Positions 29,663 to 30,201 of a stretch of DNA of 30,201 nucleotides are shown piece after piece. The DNA comes from Paulinella micropora (taxonomy: Eukaryota > Cercozoa > Imbricatea > Euglyphida), in contig BJOX01000057.1 of assembly GCA_009731375.1 (NCBI GenBank), forward strand, positions 160,184 through 190,384, written 5' to 3'. A model generated the notes under the pieces. That model ran no database searches, was not told where the DNA came from, and saw nothing but the letters and a program-made list of their open reading frames with translations. Position 1 is the first letter of the stretch. Each line of letters opens with the position of its first letter. The translations under genes were made by a program, and so were the position numbers.

Positions 29663-30201
29663 GGGAGAAAACTTCACTGGTGACGCGCAGAGAAAACCAA
29701 AGACCGATAACTTATAACTAACAACAACCACATGAAGAAACAATAAGATCACGAACAACCACAGACCGATAACTAACACAACCACAGACCGACAACAGGG
29801 AGGAAACGGGGACTAGAACAATAACTAACAACAACCACATGAAGAAACAATACGATCACCAACAATAACACATTGGGTAAACAATCTCGCACCTACTCAA
29901 AAACAAAACAAAAAAAACCTTTGATCCACAACACACTTCGGATTTTATACCCTCTTTTTGGCAACCGATTTGGAACTGATTCGTCTGATTCTTGTCAACA
30001 ATCTTCCTCCTTGATGTGGTTTGTGATGTGTCATAATACGACTCATCCATGAAACTCATGTTTTTCAAGACTGCTTTCCTTGCCCTTCTACCTTATTTAC
30101 TTTACAGATTCAATGTTAACGTTTTGGTCTTGTCGACGTCTTTCATGGACTCTCAATGGTTTGATTTCTTCTGATCAATGGATAATAGTCCCCCCCCCCC
30201 C
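29663..30201 (-). other. Upstream region of gene B
   Basis: No coding frame starting with ATG is convincing. A 46-bp segment beginning ATAACTAACAACAACC occurs at 29714-29759 and again at 29821-29866. An A-rich run lies near 29900-29920, and the window ends in 12 C (30190-30201), like the gap borders. The promoter of gene B should be here, but I see no clear core element. Confidence 0.5.

Noticed and set aside
29663-29785. Upstream hydrophobic extension of gene B as a signal anchor
   Set aside because: The extension would start at GTG. The first ATG in the frame is at 29660-29662, and the upstream sequence contains CAACAACC-type repeats.

Overview
The window is nuclear DNA from a eukaryote in a draft assembly. 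It has GT-AG introns, a complete LTR retrotransposon, very dense simple-sequence repeats and five runs of N. I cannot name the species. Nothing here is prokaryotic, and most long open frames are translated microsatellites rather than genes.

Layout. 1-4490 is repeat-rich DNA: TACA/CT/GT arrays, one possible exon at 617-750, an AT-rich tandem repeat, GATA and GAA arrays, a dispersed repeat (2025-2534), and a 700-N gap. 4628-4951 (minus) is a fragment of a host reading frame next to the retrotransposon. 4960-15581 is a full-length Ty3/gypsy-type element: LTRs of 237 and 236 bp about 97% identical, a 4-bp target duplication TTGC, a candidate primer-binding site, a polypurine tract, a long leader, gag, and pol with protease-like, RT, RNase H and integrase domains. 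Gag and pol lie in the same frame, separated by one UGA, which suggests readthrough expression.

15586-16860 is low-complexity intergenic DNA with two adjacent perfect hairpins. 17000-25070 (minus) holds host gene A, with at least 11 exons I could join in phase. It encodes a gamma-glutamylcyclotransferase (GGCT)-like protein with an FGYGSL motif. Its 5' end is obscured by gaps and by an apparently identical 1.44-kb duplication that may be an assembly error. 25229-29662 (minus) holds host gene B, a tandem paralogue. Its eight exons join in phase to 630 codons plus stop, and its active-site motifs look degenerate.

The most striking property is that nearly every intron of genes A and B consists almost entirely of microsatellite, with the repeat itself supplying the 5' splice site (GTATCT, GTATGT, GTGTGT) and often the 3' one (CTAG, ATAG). 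Exon edges are also repeated as short 'echo' copies inside neighbouring introns. A 460-510-bp dispersed repeat, two of whose three copies sit in these introns, has a constant end abutting (TCTA)n and a variable opposite end. It looks like a retroposon whose simple-repeat tail could seed the arrays.
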